A DNA stretch of 64,000 nt from Sulfurimonas sp. (lineage in GTDB: Bacteria > Campylobacterota > Campylobacteria > Campylobacterales > Sulfurimonadaceae), in contig NZ_JALSKT010000010.1 in assembly GCF_026988655.1 (NCBI RefSeq), positions 1 to 64,000 on the forward strand, read 5' to 3'. Below the pieces are notes generated by a model that searched no databases, was not told the DNA's origin, and worked only from the letters and a program-made list of their open reading frames with translations. Position numbers and translations under genes: made by a program. This document shows positions 20,320-31,213 of the stretch, piece after piece; position 1 is the first letter of the stretch; each line of letters starts with the position of its first letter.

Positions 20320-22124
20320 CCTAACACTACTCTATTTCTTCCACTCTTTTTTGCTTCATACAAAGCATTGTCTGCTCGTTTAAAAAAGGAGTCTTTACTT
20401 TCACAATCTTTATACTCAGCAACACCAAAGCTCACAGTTATCGGTAAAATCATATGATGTTCTTCAATAGCCTTACGAATCTTTTCAGCAATAACATAGG
20501 TGTCAATCTGTGAAGTATGTGTCGCTATTATCACAAACTCTTCACCACCTATACGACAAAGTTCATCCGTATCACGAAGCATTGATTTGACAAGTTTTGT
20601 GTATTCCATAAGTACTTTATCTCCTACATCATGCCCATGTTCATCATTGACTTTCTTAAAAAAATCAATATCAAAAAGTATAATTGAAAGCTTTTCATTG
20701 TATCGACATGCACGTGACACTTCTTTTTCTATTCTTAACTCATAATATCTTCGATTTCTTACATTTGTCAAAGGATCTGTAATAGTGAGTTTTTCTAGCT
20801 CTTCTTTATATATTTCTTCTGTTGTAATGTCAGATAAAACTATCGCATGTCTAAGAGGCTTGTCTGAAATTATTGATGCCGATATTAAAAAATAATATAT
20901 TCTTCCATTCAAATATAATTTTATTTTATTTGTCTTGTTAGGATAAGCAAGGATATACTCTACCCAGCTCTTACCATCCATCTCTTCTTTTATATAACCC
21001 TCATCTTCCACAAAAAATTCACAAATACAATTATATTTTTCCTTAAATTCTTTCAATGTTTTATACTCGTTAAAAATTTGGAAAAACCTACTGTTTACTT
21101 CTAAGATTTGATTGCCTTCATTAATAAGTACAACATTCGTCGAATTGTTCATAATCTTTTGATAATATTTTTTTTGCTTTCTTAAAACCATATACAATAT
21201 GATGTTTATAATACTCACTGCTAGCATCAGAATTAAAATACCAAAAAGTATCCACTGTAACATAAAGTCCTTGATACTTTTTAAAGATAAATCATCTAAT
21301 TTTTGAAATGTTATATAGCTTCCAATATTTTCACTACTGTTTTCAAGTTTGTAGCTAACTATAAAATACCCATTTTCTATTTTATATCCACTATCTAAAT
21401 AATTTTGTATATTATTTTTCTTGAGATACTCCATTAACTCTGGTTTTGCATCATAATTTGCTACATAATAATCATCTATAAATAATTTCGTAACAGGAAA
21501 TTTGAGTTGCGTTTTATATTTTTTATCTGCTACTACAATCGAATCTATGCCGCTTCTGCTTAACTGTTTTGATATAGAGTTAAAATGCGATATAACTTCT
21601 ATCATACCTATAAAAATATTATTGTCAAATATCGGGACAATAGCCTTTATACTCATATCAAACTTACCTACGCTGATAAAAAATTCATTTTTAGGTGCTA
21701 TAAGAAACTTGACTATGTCTTCTCTATAGTGTGAAAGATTATCTCCATGATGCTTACTCCAACTACGATAAATTGAAACACCATGTTTATCTAAAACCTG
21801 TATCCAGATATTTTTATAAAGTGTAGATTTGGAATATTTTGCTAATAAATCATCATAATAATTATAAGGTACTCTTTTATTTATGATAAACTTTGACAAG
21901 TTTTTATCTGTATGCGCTAGTGTAATAGCAAGTGCTAAGGTCGATTTTTGTTTAGCCACAATGTTATCATGGATACGATTTTGCAGATTTTTTGCATTGT
22001 TAGCGTATTTTTCAACTAGGAGTTGCTTTTCTGTTTTTTCAAGCATCACTATATATACTACAGCAGAGATACTAAACAAAAAAATCAAAAATACAACAAT
22101 AAAGTAGGATCTTCTGTTTTTCAT
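20316..22124 (-). CDS. Membrane diguanylate cyclase with extracellular sensor domain and PAS-like region
   Basis: C-terminal GGEEF domain (LTNVRNRRYYELRIEKEVSRACRYNEKLSIILFDIDFFKKVNDEHGHDVGD, RIGGEEFVII); two TM helices; start MKNRRSYF chosen. Confidence 0.85.
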   Translation of the reverse strand: MKNRRSYFIVVFLIFLFSISAVVYIVMLEKTEKQLLVEKYANNAKNLQNRIHDNIVAKQKSTLALAITLAHTDKNLSKFIINKRVPYNYYDDLLAKYSKSTLYKNIWIQVLDKHGVSIYRSWSKHHGDNLSHYREDIVKFLIAPKNEFFISVGKFDMSIKAIVPIFDNNIFIGMIEVISHFNSISKQLSRSGIDSIVVADKKYKTQLKFPVTKLFIDDYYVANYDAKPELMEYLKKNNIQNYLDSGYKIENGYFIVSYKLENSSENIGSYITFQKLDDLSLKSIKDFMLQWILFGILILMLAVSIINIILYMVLRKQKKYYQKIMNNSTNVVLINEGNQILEVNSRFFQIFNEYKTLKEFKEKYNCICEFFVEDEGYIKEEMDGKSWVEYILAYPNKTNKIKLYLNGRIYYFLISASIISDKPLRHAIVLSDITTEEIYKEELEKLTITDPLTNVRNRRYYELRIEKEVSRACRYNEKLSIILFDIDFFKKVNDEHGHDVGDKVLMEYTKLVKSMLRDTDELCRIGGEEFVIIATHTSQIDTYVIAEKIRKAIEEHHMILPITVSFGVAEYKDCESKDSFFKRADNALYEAKKSGRNRVVLG

Positions 22125-22678
22125 TATTTGTCCATAAATGTCTGTAATACTTCTACACAAAGCCCCATAGCTGTACTCTCAAAGCCACGAACTTCTTTAA
22201 TGTAAGATTTACAAAATCCCTCAACCATACAGGCACCGGCCTTACCACGCCATTCACCACTCTCTAAGTAAGCTTCCAAATCATCTTGATTAAATGCATT
22301 GAAAATATAATCGGTTTGAGAAATATCTATGATTTTTTTACTTTTTGAATGATAAATCATGCAGGTAATAATACTCGTAACATTTCCACTTTGTGTCATT
22401 AAAATATTACGAGCATCATCAATGCAGCGCGCTTTACGAAGAATATGCCCCTGACTTGTCACAACAGTATCAGCCACAACAAGAGGATAATCTTCAAAAC
22501 CAAAAGCTTTTAAGTTAGTCTCATATTTTCCAAGGGTTGCCTGATAAACAAAGTTTTTTGCATTTACTGCGTTTACACGCTCTTCATCAAAATCTACACT
22601 CTCTTGAATGAAGTCAATACCAGCTTGATCTAAAAGCATCGCCCTAGTTTGTGATGAAGAACAGAGTCTAATACGCAT
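22124..22678 (-). CDS. maf: Maf-like nucleotide pyrophosphatase
   Basis: RLCSSSQTRAMLLDQAGIDF, VVADTVVTSQGHILRKA. Confidence 0.8.
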   Translation of the reverse strand: MRIRLCSSSQTRAMLLDQAGIDFIQESVDFDEERVNAVNAKNFVYQATLGKYETNLKAFGFEDYPLVVADTVVTSQGHILRKARCIDDARNILMTQSGNVTSIITCMIYHSKSKKIIDISQTDYIFNAFNQDDLEAYLESGEWRGKAGACMVEGFCKSYIKEVRGFESTAMGLCVEVLQTFMDK

Positions 22679-23204
22679 TTCTGAGTGTCACTCCAAGATA
22701 AATAGCGATTATGCCAAGGACTATATTGATAGGAACCATATACTTTCCAATAAGTTCAAGTGCTTTTTTTGCACCTTGAGCATCACCTTTTTCTAGTAGT
22801 TTTTGCGCTTTATTATGTCTAAGTATCATCCCTAAAAGATTTGCTGCCATCAACATCCAGATCACTTCTTTGACATGCACAAGATTGTAAAGATGCATTG
22901 CACCTTCATCTATGACATTACCATTTGCATCAACTGCCGCCACACGAAATCCAAGACCAACAGCCATAATGACCGCTGTAATTATTAAAATAATTACAAA
23001 AGGAGTTACAATAGTAAAGAGTCTTTTAAGTGCATGAGAAATTCGCTCAAGTCTATGCAAAGGAGACTCAATTTGTACAAATGAATTATGCGCTGCAAAC
23101 TTCATAGCTATCATTCCGCCAACCCATACAACTGCAGAAATGACATGTAAAAATACGATTTGCGTTCTGTAATCTGCAAAAAGTTCGATCATTAAATCTT
23201 TCAT
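22668..23204 (-). CDS. Integral membrane protein (CopD-like)
   Basis: Four predicted TM segments, conserved His in first TM region (FLHVISAVVWVGGMIAMKF). Confidence 0.6.
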   Translation of the reverse strand: MKDLMIELFADYRTQIVFLHVISAVVWVGGMIAMKFAAHNSFVQIESPLHRLERISHALKRLFTIVTPFVIILIITAVIMAVGLGFRVAAVDANGNVIDEGAMHLYNLVHVKEVIWMLMAANLLGMILRHNKAQKLLEKGDAQGAKKALELIGKYMVPINIVLGIIAIYLGVTLRNAY

Positions 23205-25756
23205 TACTTAAGAACCTCTGTTATAAATTTAAGTGCTTCTTCTTTTGCCTCTGGCAATTTTGAAGCATCTTTTCCACCTGCTTGTGCAAAGTCTGGACGA
23301 CCACCGCCACCACCACCAAGAATTGGAGCTATTTTTTTGATCCAATCACCAGCTTTAGCATCACTGTTTTTTACACCTGCAGCTATTAAAACTTTATCGC
23401 CTTTAACTTGAAAAAGCATTGCACAAAGTTTTTCATTTTGATTTTTTAATTCATCAATTTTATCTTTAATATCCCCTGCTGGATACTCTTCAACCACTAC
23501 ACTTACACCATTAATATCACTTGCTGTGATTTCAACTTTTGCAGATTCTTGTGCTTCTTTCAATTCGCTTTTTAATTCTGTAATATTTGACTTAAGTCTA
23601 TTGATACCCGCAATAAGATCAAGGTTTTTTACTTCTGCTTGAGCAGATTTGAGCACTTCTCTTTGGGCTGTAAAGTATTTATACGCTGCGTTTCCACAAA
23701 CGGCTTCAATTCTTCTCACACCCGCACTTACACCTGACTCTTTTGTAATGATAAATGAGCCTATATTTGCAGTATTGTTCACATGCACACCACCACAAAA
23801 TTCTATACTTGCATCTGCAAAACTCACCACTCGAACTTCATCACCATACTTCTCACCAAACTGAGACTTTGCACCAGATTTTTTTGCATCTTCTATGCCT
23901 AAAACTTCTGTTTTTGCAGGAATTGCTCTCATGATTTCAATGTTCACTCGCTCTTCTATCTCACTTAATTCGGCTTCACTGAGAGCTTTTGGATGAGAAA
24001 AATCGAAACGCAGTCGTGTTGCTTCATTGAGTGAACCCGCTTGAGAGATATGATCACCAAGTACATCATAAAGCACCGCATGAAGTAAATGCGTAGCTGA
24101 GTGATGTTTTACAATCTCATTACGTGAAATGTCCACTATCGCATCCACATTTGTATCTTCTTTTATACTCGAAGTTACTTCAATTTTAGAAAGATTAATG
24201 TCAAAAAACTTCTTTGTATCAAGAACTTTTGCACGACACTGTAGCTCACCACTATCACCACATTGCCCACCACTCTCTGCATAAAATGGCGTTTTATCAA
24301 GCATCACCCAACCTTTTTCACCAAGGTCAAGTTGCTCAACTCTATGAAAATTTTCATCTAAAACTGCTAAAACTTTTGAAACACTTTGTGTTGTCTCATA
24401 ACCGATAAATTCATTTTTGCCAAAACTCTCAAGCAATGCCTTAAAGTCACCACTTACAGCATCATCTCCACTTCCCTTCCAAGCAGCTTTTGCCCGTTTT
24501 CTCTGCTCGCTCATTAAAGCTTCGAACTTTTGTGTATCTAATGTCAGGTTTTTTTCTTTGAGCATATCTTCTGTCAGGTCAAGTGGAAAACCAAAAGTAT
24601 CATAAAGTTTAAAAGCGACTTCGCCACTAAAAACCTCTTTTGTATTTTGTAGTTCCATCTCAAATAGTGCTATTCCCGACTCGATAGTTTTAAAAAATCT
24701 TGCCTCTTCAAGTTCTATCTGCTCTTTTACTGCGTTTGACTTTGTAGCGATATAGTCATACTCTTGTCCCATAATGTCAACTAAAGTATCTACGAGTTTA
24801 TACATAAATGGTTTACGAAATCCTAAAAGATACCCATGTCTTACAGCACGACGAAGAATACGACGAAGCACATAACCACGTCCCTCATTTGAGAAGTTTG
24901 TTCCTTGAGAGAGTAAAAAGACTGTTGTTCTAATGTGATCTGCGATGACGCGAAAAGAGGCACCTGTCTTATAAACATACTCTTTAGAAATCATATCTTC
25001 AACTTTACGGATAAGTGGCATAAAAAGTGATGAACCATAGTTTGAGAGCGCACCTTCTTTGATAGCTACAACACGTTCAAGTCCCATACCAGTATCAATA
25101 GAAGGATGTGCAAGAGGGATTCTCTCTCCACCTTTTTCTTTGACTTCATACTGCATAAAAACAAGATTCCAAATCTCTAAAAACCTGTCACCCTCTCCAC
25201 CCATATGATCTTCAGGGCCACTAAAATGCTCAGCGCCTTGATCGTAAAAGATTTCAGAACATGGTCCGCATGGTCCAGTATCACCCATTGACCAAAAGTT
25301 ATCTGCGTCACCAAGACGCATAATTCTCTCTTTAGAGATGTGCTTTTGCCATAGTTTTTCAGCTTCATCATCACTCTCATGCACTGTAACCCAAAGTTTA
25401 TCTTTGTCTAAATGCAGTACTTCTGTGATAAACTCCCAAGCATAAGCAATAGCCTCTTCTTTAAAGTAATCTCCAAAGCTAAAGTTACCAAGCATCTCAA
25501 AGAAAGTATGATGGCGTGCCGTATGTCCAACATTTTCAAGGTCATTGTGTTTTCCACCTGCACGGATACAAGTTTGACAAGATGTTGCACGTGGATTTAC
25601 AGGACGAGGAACTTCACCCGTAAATATCGACTTAAAAGGCACCATGCCCGCGTTGTTAAACAATAAAGTCGCATCATCAGGCACTAAGGGTGCTGAAGGA
25701 ACTCTTGTGTGTTGTTTTGATTCAAAAAATTTTAAATACTCTTCTCTAATATCCAT
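23204..25756 (-). CDS. alaS: Alanyl-tRNA synthetase
   Basis: [49 protein letters not shown]. Confidence 0.97.
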   Translation of the reverse strand: MDIREEYLKFFESKQHTRVPSAPLVPDDATLLFNNAGMVPFKSIFTGEVPRPVNPRATSCQTCIRAGGKHNDLENVGHTARHHTFFEMLGNFSFGDYFKEEAIAYAWEFITEVLHLDKDKLWVTVHESDDEAEKLWQKHISKERIMRLGDADNFWSMGDTGPCGPCSEIFYDQGAEHFSGPEDHMGGEGDRFLEIWNLVFMQYEVKEKGGERIPLAHPSIDTGMGLERVVAIKEGALSNYGSSLFMPLIRKVEDMISKEYVYKTGASFRVIADHIRTTVFLLSQGTNFSNEGRGYVLRRILRRAVRHGYLLGFRKPFMYKLVDTLVDIMGQEYDYIATKSNAVKEQIELEEARFFKTIESGIALFEMELQNTKEVFSGEVAFKLYDTFGFPLDLTEDMLKEKNLTLDTQKFEALMSEQRKRAKAAWKGSGDDAVSGDFKALLESFGKNEFIGYETTQSVSKVLAVLDENFHRVEQLDLGEKGWVMLDKTPFYAESGGQCGDSGELQCRAKVLDTKKFFDINLSKIEVTSSIKEDTNVDAIVDISRNEIVKHHSATHLLHAVLYDVLGDHISQAGSLNEATRLRFDFSHPKALSEAELSEIEERVNIEIMRAIPAKTEVLGIEDAKKSGAKSQFGEKYGDEVRVVSFADASIEFCGGVHVNNTANIGSFIITKESGVSAGVRRIEAVCGNAAYKYFTAQREVLKSAQAEVKNLDLIAGINRLKSNITELKSELKEAQESAKVEITASDINGVSVVVEEYPAGDIKDKIDELKNQNEKLCAMLFQVKGDKVLIAAGVKNSDAKAGDWIKKIAPILGGGGGGRPDFAQAGGKDASKLPEAKEEALKFITEVLK

Positions 25757-25933
25757 GTATATTCTCTTGTGTAAAATTACGCGATTATATCTAAAAGGGA
25801 ATAAAAACCTTATAATAATGCTAATAATGAAAGAAAATTAATATTTAAGTACCTCTCTATAAGTGCCTGACAATACTAAATTTTACATTCATTTTACTTT
25901 ACAATACTAAGATGCCTTTATAAGGAGATATCT

Positions 25934-26401
25934 ATGAAAAGAGTAATAATAATTTTAGCCTTACTATTTGGTTTGGTTCAAGCAGAAGATGAGAGTGCAA
26001 AGGTTGTTTATGATTTAACAACAAATGATTTAGTAAAGTTTGAAAGAAGTGTACTCAAAGGCATCGTATTTAACAAAACACTTTACTCAGATCAGCTAAA
26101 AGAGTTAGAAGTTGCTGTTGTTATCCACGGAGGGGCGTATAGATTTTTTGTAAAAGATTTAGATAGCACTATCTTTAAGAAGGATAAAAAACTTCAAAAA
26201 GTCTATAAAGAGTTAAAAAAACGTATCGCAACAATGGCGGACACTTATGAAGTAGAGTTTTTGATGTGTGGTGCAGCGATGAAACGAAATAAGCTGACAA
26301 AAAAAGATATTGTCAATTTCGTACACATCATTCCCAACTCTACTATCGGACTTATCGACAAACAAAATGAGGGCTTTGCATACATTCCTGTACGAAATTA
26401 A
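25934..26401 (+). CDS. Periplasmic DsrE-family-like protein
   Basis: Signal peptide; VVIHGGAYRFFVKD, EVEFLMCGAAMKRNKL resembling DsrE/F-fold proteins. Confidence 0.55.
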   Translation: MKRVIIILALLFGLVQAEDESAKVVYDLTTNDLVKFERSVLKGIVFNKTLYSDQLKELEVAVVIHGGAYRFFVKDLDSTIFKKDKKLQKVYKELKKRIATMADTYEVEFLMCGAAMKRNKLTKKDIVNFVHIIPNSTIGLIDKQNEGFAYIPVRN

Positions 26402-26496
26402 GAATGAATTGTCACTTTTTTAGGTACTTTTTGTAACCTCTATGAGATAAATCTTTTATACAATTTCCAAACTAACTAGTAATGGAGTATTTGATT

Positions 26497-26730
26497 ATGC
26501 ATGAAAGAGAATTTATGGTAGATGCTAATAACCCTGATTTGGAATTTTTTTGTGAGCTTGATGATAGTTGTGCCCAAAGTATCTGTGAGAATGAGCTTGA
26601 AATACCCCAAGACTACATTAAAAAGATAGAATGTTATGATGCTGCGTTTAAAATATATCTCAAACCATCCCGTACATATTACCGTGATGACTGGTATGTA
26701 AACCTTACTCGCTTGGATTATGTATCATAA
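26497..26730 (+). CDS. Conserved hypothetical small protein
   Basis: ORF with ggag RBS before MHEREFMVDANNP. Confidence 0.5.
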   Translation: MHEREFMVDANNPDLEFFCELDDSCAQSICENELEIPQDYIKKIECYDAAFKIYLKPSRTYYRDDWYVNLTRLDYVS

Positions 26731-26818
26731 AATAACATTTTATTATATTTTTTCCAATTAAATTGACATTCTAAATATAATTAATTATAATGAATCTATC
26801 TAAATAACAGGGGATAGA

Positions 26819-27631
26819 ATGAAAAAAATATTAATTAGTAGTGTGTTAACAACGCTTTTGGCTTCAAGCCTATTTGCAAAGGATATAAGTAGTTATGAAT
26901 ATGCAGCACTTAAAAGCAGTACAGATGTAAAAAGTGCGCTTTCAAGTAATGGTTTTAATGTTGTTGGTGAGTATGATGCAATGGGAAATCCAAACTATCA
27001 TGTCGTTGCATTTACATGTCCTACTATGACAAATGCAGCTTCAAAAGAAGAGCGCGGTTTTGCGGGAGTACAAAAGGTTCTCGTTGATAAACAAGACAAT
27101 AAACTTGTCTTTACAAATCCTGAGTATTTCATGCGTGCTTTTTTACAAGGTGACTTCAAAGAAGAATCTGCAGAGAAAATCAACTCAAAACTTGCTGCTG
27201 CGTTTGGAAAGATGACTCTCTCGCCTGATGCACTTGAAGATGATGATATTGAAGGTTACCACTTTATGATGGGAATGCCGTATTATGAAGATATGATTGA
27301 AATTGGTAAAGGTGGCGATTTACTTGCTAAACTCAAGAAAAATGCTGGTAAAAATCTCGTTTTTGAATTAAAACTAAAAAATTCTACCCTCGTAGGTGTT
27401 GCAATGCCAACAGAAAAAGGAGAAGCTTCTTATCTTCCTAAAATCAGAGGTGAAAAACACGCAGCTTTCTTACCATATATGATTTTAATAGAAGACAATA
27501 AAGCAAAAATTATGCATCCAAAATACGCTCTCTCAATCGCATTTCCAAAATTAAGTATGGGTGAATTTATGACTATATCTTCAACACCTGATGACATTGA
27601 AGAGTATATGACAGCCTTAGTTACTAAATAA
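26819..27631 (+). CDS. Periplasmic hypothetical protein with signal peptide
   Basis: MKKILISSVLTTLLASSLFA signal peptide; RBS agggg upstream. Confidence 0.65.
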   Translation: MKKILISSVLTTLLASSLFAKDISSYEYAALKSSTDVKSALSSNGFNVVGEYDAMGNPNYHVVAFTCPTMTNAASKEERGFAGVQKVLVDKQDNKLVFTNPEYFMRAFLQGDFKEESAEKINSKLAAAFGKMTLSPDALEDDDIEGYHFMMGMPYYEDMIEIGKGGDLLAKLKKNAGKNLVFELKLKNSTLVGVAMPTEKGEASYLPKIRGEKHAAFLPYMILIEDNKAKIMHPKYALSIAFPKLSMGEFMTISSTPDDIEEYMTALVTK

Positions 27632-27639
27632 TATTAGGC

Positions 27640-27669
27640 ACTATAATGAGCAAAAACGCTCATTATAGT
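27640..27669. terminator. Bidirectional terminator
   Basis: actataatgagc-aaaaac-gctcattatagt perfect 12-bp arms between convergent genes. Confidence 0.85.
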
Positions 27670-27678
27670 ATCAAAAAT

Positions 27679-28644
27679 CTACTCTATGCTACCGTCTAAA
27701 AGCCCTTGCATATAGGCTTTTCTATCAGTAGTAATTTCTTCACCATCGTGATATAAGAGTGGGATTGTAAACCTGCTATTTTCTTCAACTGACTTGACTG
27801 CTACATTATCTGGACTGATTGTATTTATACCTGCCGCTGTTTCTGTTTCCCAATCTAGGAAGTAAGTTGCATACACAAGTTCTGAACAGACAATTTTTAT
27901 ACTTGTCTCAATGTCAAATTTAAAATCATAATCTTTTCCAAGTTGACGAAGTGTCAAAATTATACGTGCTTTTTGATCTTCTAAAGACTCCTGTGTATCA
28001 TGCATAATTGCTAAATCATCAATATTTAAAAAGTGTTCAATTGTATTGATTTGTACACCATCACGCAATGCTTCATCTATTACTTTACCTGTTTGAATCT
28101 CTCTTCGGAGTGAATCTATCTTCTCTTGTGTAAAATATCTATCACCAGCATCTTTAAGTCTCTCAAGCTCATCCCAAATTCCTAAATTTTTAAGCTCTTC
28201 ATCTGTACCAATGTATACAGCCGCATGTCCCCAATGTCCAGGAATAAGCTTATCTGTCAATCATCAAAAACTTTTATAGGCAAGTAAATAATCATCATAA
28301 CGAATAAGCATAGCAGAAAGGCTAAGAGCAACAAGCTAAAAACGCTCTTTTTCACTATACTGAGGATCACTCTCTTTGACAAGATACTGGTATCTTGAGA
28401 TATAATCATCTGATGCTGCTTTTGTGTCAAGATAAGCTAGAGTCATCTTATGCATATCATCCAAATCTTCACCACTCAATGGATCTTTCTCTTTTACTTC
28501 TTCAAAAAGTCTAAATGCTTTTGTTCTGTTTGCTAACATCTCTTCAACAAACATTTGGTATGGATTGAGTGTATTTCCTGATGGTTGGAGTATCTCTATC
28601 GCTGTTTTTTCATTACCGTTCGAGCTTTGACAAGCTGTTTTCAT
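27679..28644 (-). pseudogene. Decayed YiiX/permuted papain-like (DUF830-type) protein gene, split by in-frame stops
   Basis: ORFs 28336-28644 and 27679-28260 share one frame; intervening translation *LVALSLSAMLIRYDDYLLAYKSF** is protein-like; C-terminal part has LIPGHWGHAAVYIG and CSELVYATYFLDW. Confidence 0.7.
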
Positions 28645-29074
28645 CCTCGATAATTATCTCTTTATATCGCCTAGATAGCATACTTGCAGCGATTCCACTC
28701 CCAAGTTTTTGCACCTCTTTATCGAGGTTTAAAATGGGTGTTGTGTGATAACCGCAACTTGGGGATTTTGCTTTTAACACAATTTTATCAACTTCTTTAT
28801 GCTCATCCATAAACGCAGTTATCTCTTTTTCTAAACGCAGTGTTACATCTTTGTTTGTTTCATCAGTAATGATTCTGTTTTGGCCATCAATTTCTACTAC
28901 ATTGATGCGTTCTCTAGGTGTTCCAAAGAGCGGAGCTTCAGGACAAAAAGGAATTATCTCATACTCTTTTAAAGCCTCTGTTACTGCGTTTAGCTTTTTA
29001 GTTTTACCATCGTAACGGCACTGTTCACCTAAAATACAGGCAGAGACTATGACCTTTTTTTTAGCAGATGACAA
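28613..29074 (-). CDS. DUF523 family protein
   Basis: VSACILGEQCRYDGKTK, FCPEAPLFGTPRE, VLKAKSPSCG. Confidence 0.8.
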   Translation of the reverse strand: MSSAKKKVIVSACILGEQCRYDGKTKKLNAVTEALKEYEIIPFCPEAPLFGTPRERINVVEIDGQNRIITDETNKDVTLRLEKEITAFMDEHKEVDKIVLKAKSPSCGYHTTPILNLDKEVQKLGSGIAASMLSRRYKEIIIEDENSLSKLER

Positions 29075-30476
29075 TAGACTTTATCTCCGTCATCTCTTCT
29101 ATAGCAAAACGTGGACCCTCACGCCCTACTCCACTGAGTTTCACTCCACCATAGGGCTGAATATCAAAACGCAAGGTCGGCATATCATTAATGACAATTC
29201 CACCGGCATCAAGTTCATCTATCGCACGATTTGTTAAGCCCAGATCATTTGTAAAGATAGAAAACTGTAGTCCATAGGGAGAGTCATTCATACGCTCGAT
29301 CGCATCATCAAAACTACTTACCTTTACAAGGCTGACAATTGGTGCAAATACCTCTTCACAGACTATTGCCATATCATCACGAACATTAGCCATCACACAA
29401 GGATAAAATGTTCGTCCTTCAAGTCGCGGTAACAGTAAAGGAATTGCACCCTCTTCTATGGCAGACTCTACCCAAGCCATAGCACGTTTACAAGCTTCAT
29501 CATCGATTAGTGGTCCCATAAAGGTTTCATCTTCATAAGGAGAACCAACTTTGAGTTTCTTTGTTGCAGTTGCCACCATCTCAGCAAACTCATCATAGAT
29601 ATCTTCTTCAACATAGATGCGTTGCAGACTAATGCACACCTGACCTGAATTTACAAAAGCCCCTAGAGCACATTTTGTGGCTGCATAAGCTAAATCAGCT
29701 GATTTTTCTATAAAAGTCGCTGCATTTCCACCAAGCTCAAGTCCTACTTTTTTGATACCTGCATTTTTTGTAATGATATTGCCAACTGGAACAGAACCAG
29801 TAAAGGAAATCACACGAGGAATATCTGAAGTAATCAAGGCACTCCCAACCTCTGCATCACCATACACAACACTCAAAGCATCAGGTATAGCATAATCACT
29901 CTCTATAAAAAGCTTGGCAAATTTGTAAGCAGTTAAAGGTGCTTCTGGGGTAGGTTTGAGCACTACTGCGTTTCCTGCAACAAGTGCAGGTCCAAGTTTA
30001 TGTGCTACAAGGTTGAGAGGAAAATTAAAAGGCGTAATGGCAACAACAACACCGGCAGGCTCACGACGAAACATTGCTAGTGTCTTTTTCCCACTTGCCA
30101 TTGCATCTGTATTTATCGTCTCTCCATGCATTGTTCGCATTGTCTCTGCAGAGAGCGTGATAGTCTCAATACAACGCTCAACTTCTATACGCGCAAAAGT
30201 GATAGGTTTTCCAACCTCATCAGTAATGGTATGTGCTATATCTTCTTTATTTTCTTTAAGTTTTTTAGCCACATCTAAAAGCCACTCACAGCGTTGTGCA
30301 AGTGTAGACTTTTTAGCAAACTTTGCAGCCTCTTTAGCTATTTTCAATGCTTTTTTTGCGTCATCTGCGTCACATATAGGGGCAGTTGAGACAACCTCCC
30401 CACTAAATGGAGATTTTCGCTCACTTAGATTCTTTTTTGTAGCTTCAGTAGAACCGAAAAATATTTTTGCATGCAT
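29061..30476 (-). CDS. Aldehyde dehydrogenase family protein
   Basis: PFNFPLNLVAHKLGPALVAGNAVVLKPTPEAP, FTGSVPVGNII, LELGGNAATFIEKSADL, NSGQVCISLQRIYV. Confidence 0.9.
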   Translation of the reverse strand: MHAKIFFGSTEATKKNLSERKSPFSGEVVSTAPICDADDAKKALKIAKEAAKFAKKSTLAQRCEWLLDVAKKLKENKEDIAHTITDEVGKPITFARIEVERCIETITLSAETMRTMHGETINTDAMASGKKTLAMFRREPAGVVVAITPFNFPLNLVAHKLGPALVAGNAVVLKPTPEAPLTAYKFAKLFIESDYAIPDALSVVYGDAEVGSALITSDIPRVISFTGSVPVGNIITKNAGIKKVGLELGGNAATFIEKSADLAYAATKCALGAFVNSGQVCISLQRIYVEEDIYDEFAEMVATATKKLKVGSPYEDETFMGPLIDDEACKRAMAWVESAIEEGAIPLLLPRLEGRTFYPCVMANVRDDMAIVCEEVFAPIVSLVKVSSFDDAIERMNDSPYGLQFSIFTNDLGLTNRAIDELDAGGIVINDMPTLRFDIQPYGGVKLSGVGREGPRFAIEEMTEIKSIVIC

Positions 30477-30580
30477 AATATAGTATCCCTTACTAAATAA
30501 TATGAGAGATTATATCATTTATAAAATAATTTTTATTTTACAAACTCAAAATCTTGTGTTCAATTTTGACATGCATGCTC

Positions 30581-31213
30581 TTATTTTTCTAACTGCTCAA
30601 GATCTGCTTCATCAAGAAGTTCCATTTTTGGAATTGCTATAGCAATGATAATAAGTGCAATTCCATATAACAATACAAAAAATGTTGCATGCTCCCCACT
30701 AACATCTACCAAGCTTATTTTTCCATGGTTTTCGCCCATAAGTGGTTTAAAGATTGTGTCGTAATATTTTGTAAAAACATACCCACCGAAAATACCACCA
30801 ACTGCACCTACAAGAACATCAACTCTTCCCTCTGCTATAGAGACAGGACCTGTTCCTGGACATTTTCCAAGAATAGCCATAGAGATACCAAATAAAATAC
30901 CCCCAATAACTAAACCGGAGATTATCATAGGTTTTACATGATACGATGCATACCCCATTTTTATCGCAAAATAGAGAGCTATACTTGTAATTCCGATCGC
31001 TAAAAAAAGCATTTTTGGGATGATTGTATCTTTACCCATTGCAAAACCAGCTATCTTTTCAAATTTATCAACCCTTGTGTATTGGATAATTCCACCAAAC
31101 AAGATACCGATAAAAAAGACCATCCAAAATGAACCATGCCCCTCATACTGAACAATATTGTACATATTTTCTGTTCTGTCTAAAACAAAATCAATATATT
31201 CACTCATACTCAT
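30581..31213 (-). CDS. YeeE/YedE-type transporter half
   Basis: Membrane protein with GKCPGTGPVSIAEGRVDVLVGAVGG. Confidence 0.7.
   Translation of the reverse strand: MSMSEYIDFVLDRTENMYNIVQYEGHGSFWMVFFIGILFGGIIQYTRVDKFEKIAGFAMGKDTIIPKMLFLAIGITSIALYFAIKMGYASYHVKPMIISGLVIGGILFGISMAILGKCPGTGPVSIAEGRVDVLVGAVGGIFGGYVFTKYYDTIFKPLMGENHGKISLVDVSGEHATFFVLLYGIALIIIAIAIPKMELLDEADLEQLEK

Noticed and set aside
27679-28644. Stop-codon recoding/readthrough in the YiiX-like gene
   Set aside because: Three stops (TAG, TGA TGA) plus an apparent missing middle region are simpler to explain by pseudogenisation.
29956-30483. 175-aa + strand ORF antisense to the aldehyde dehydrogenase gene
   Set aside because: Ser/Ala/Val-rich translation typical of the mirror of a real CDS; the opposite strand is a clear aldehyde dehydrogenase.
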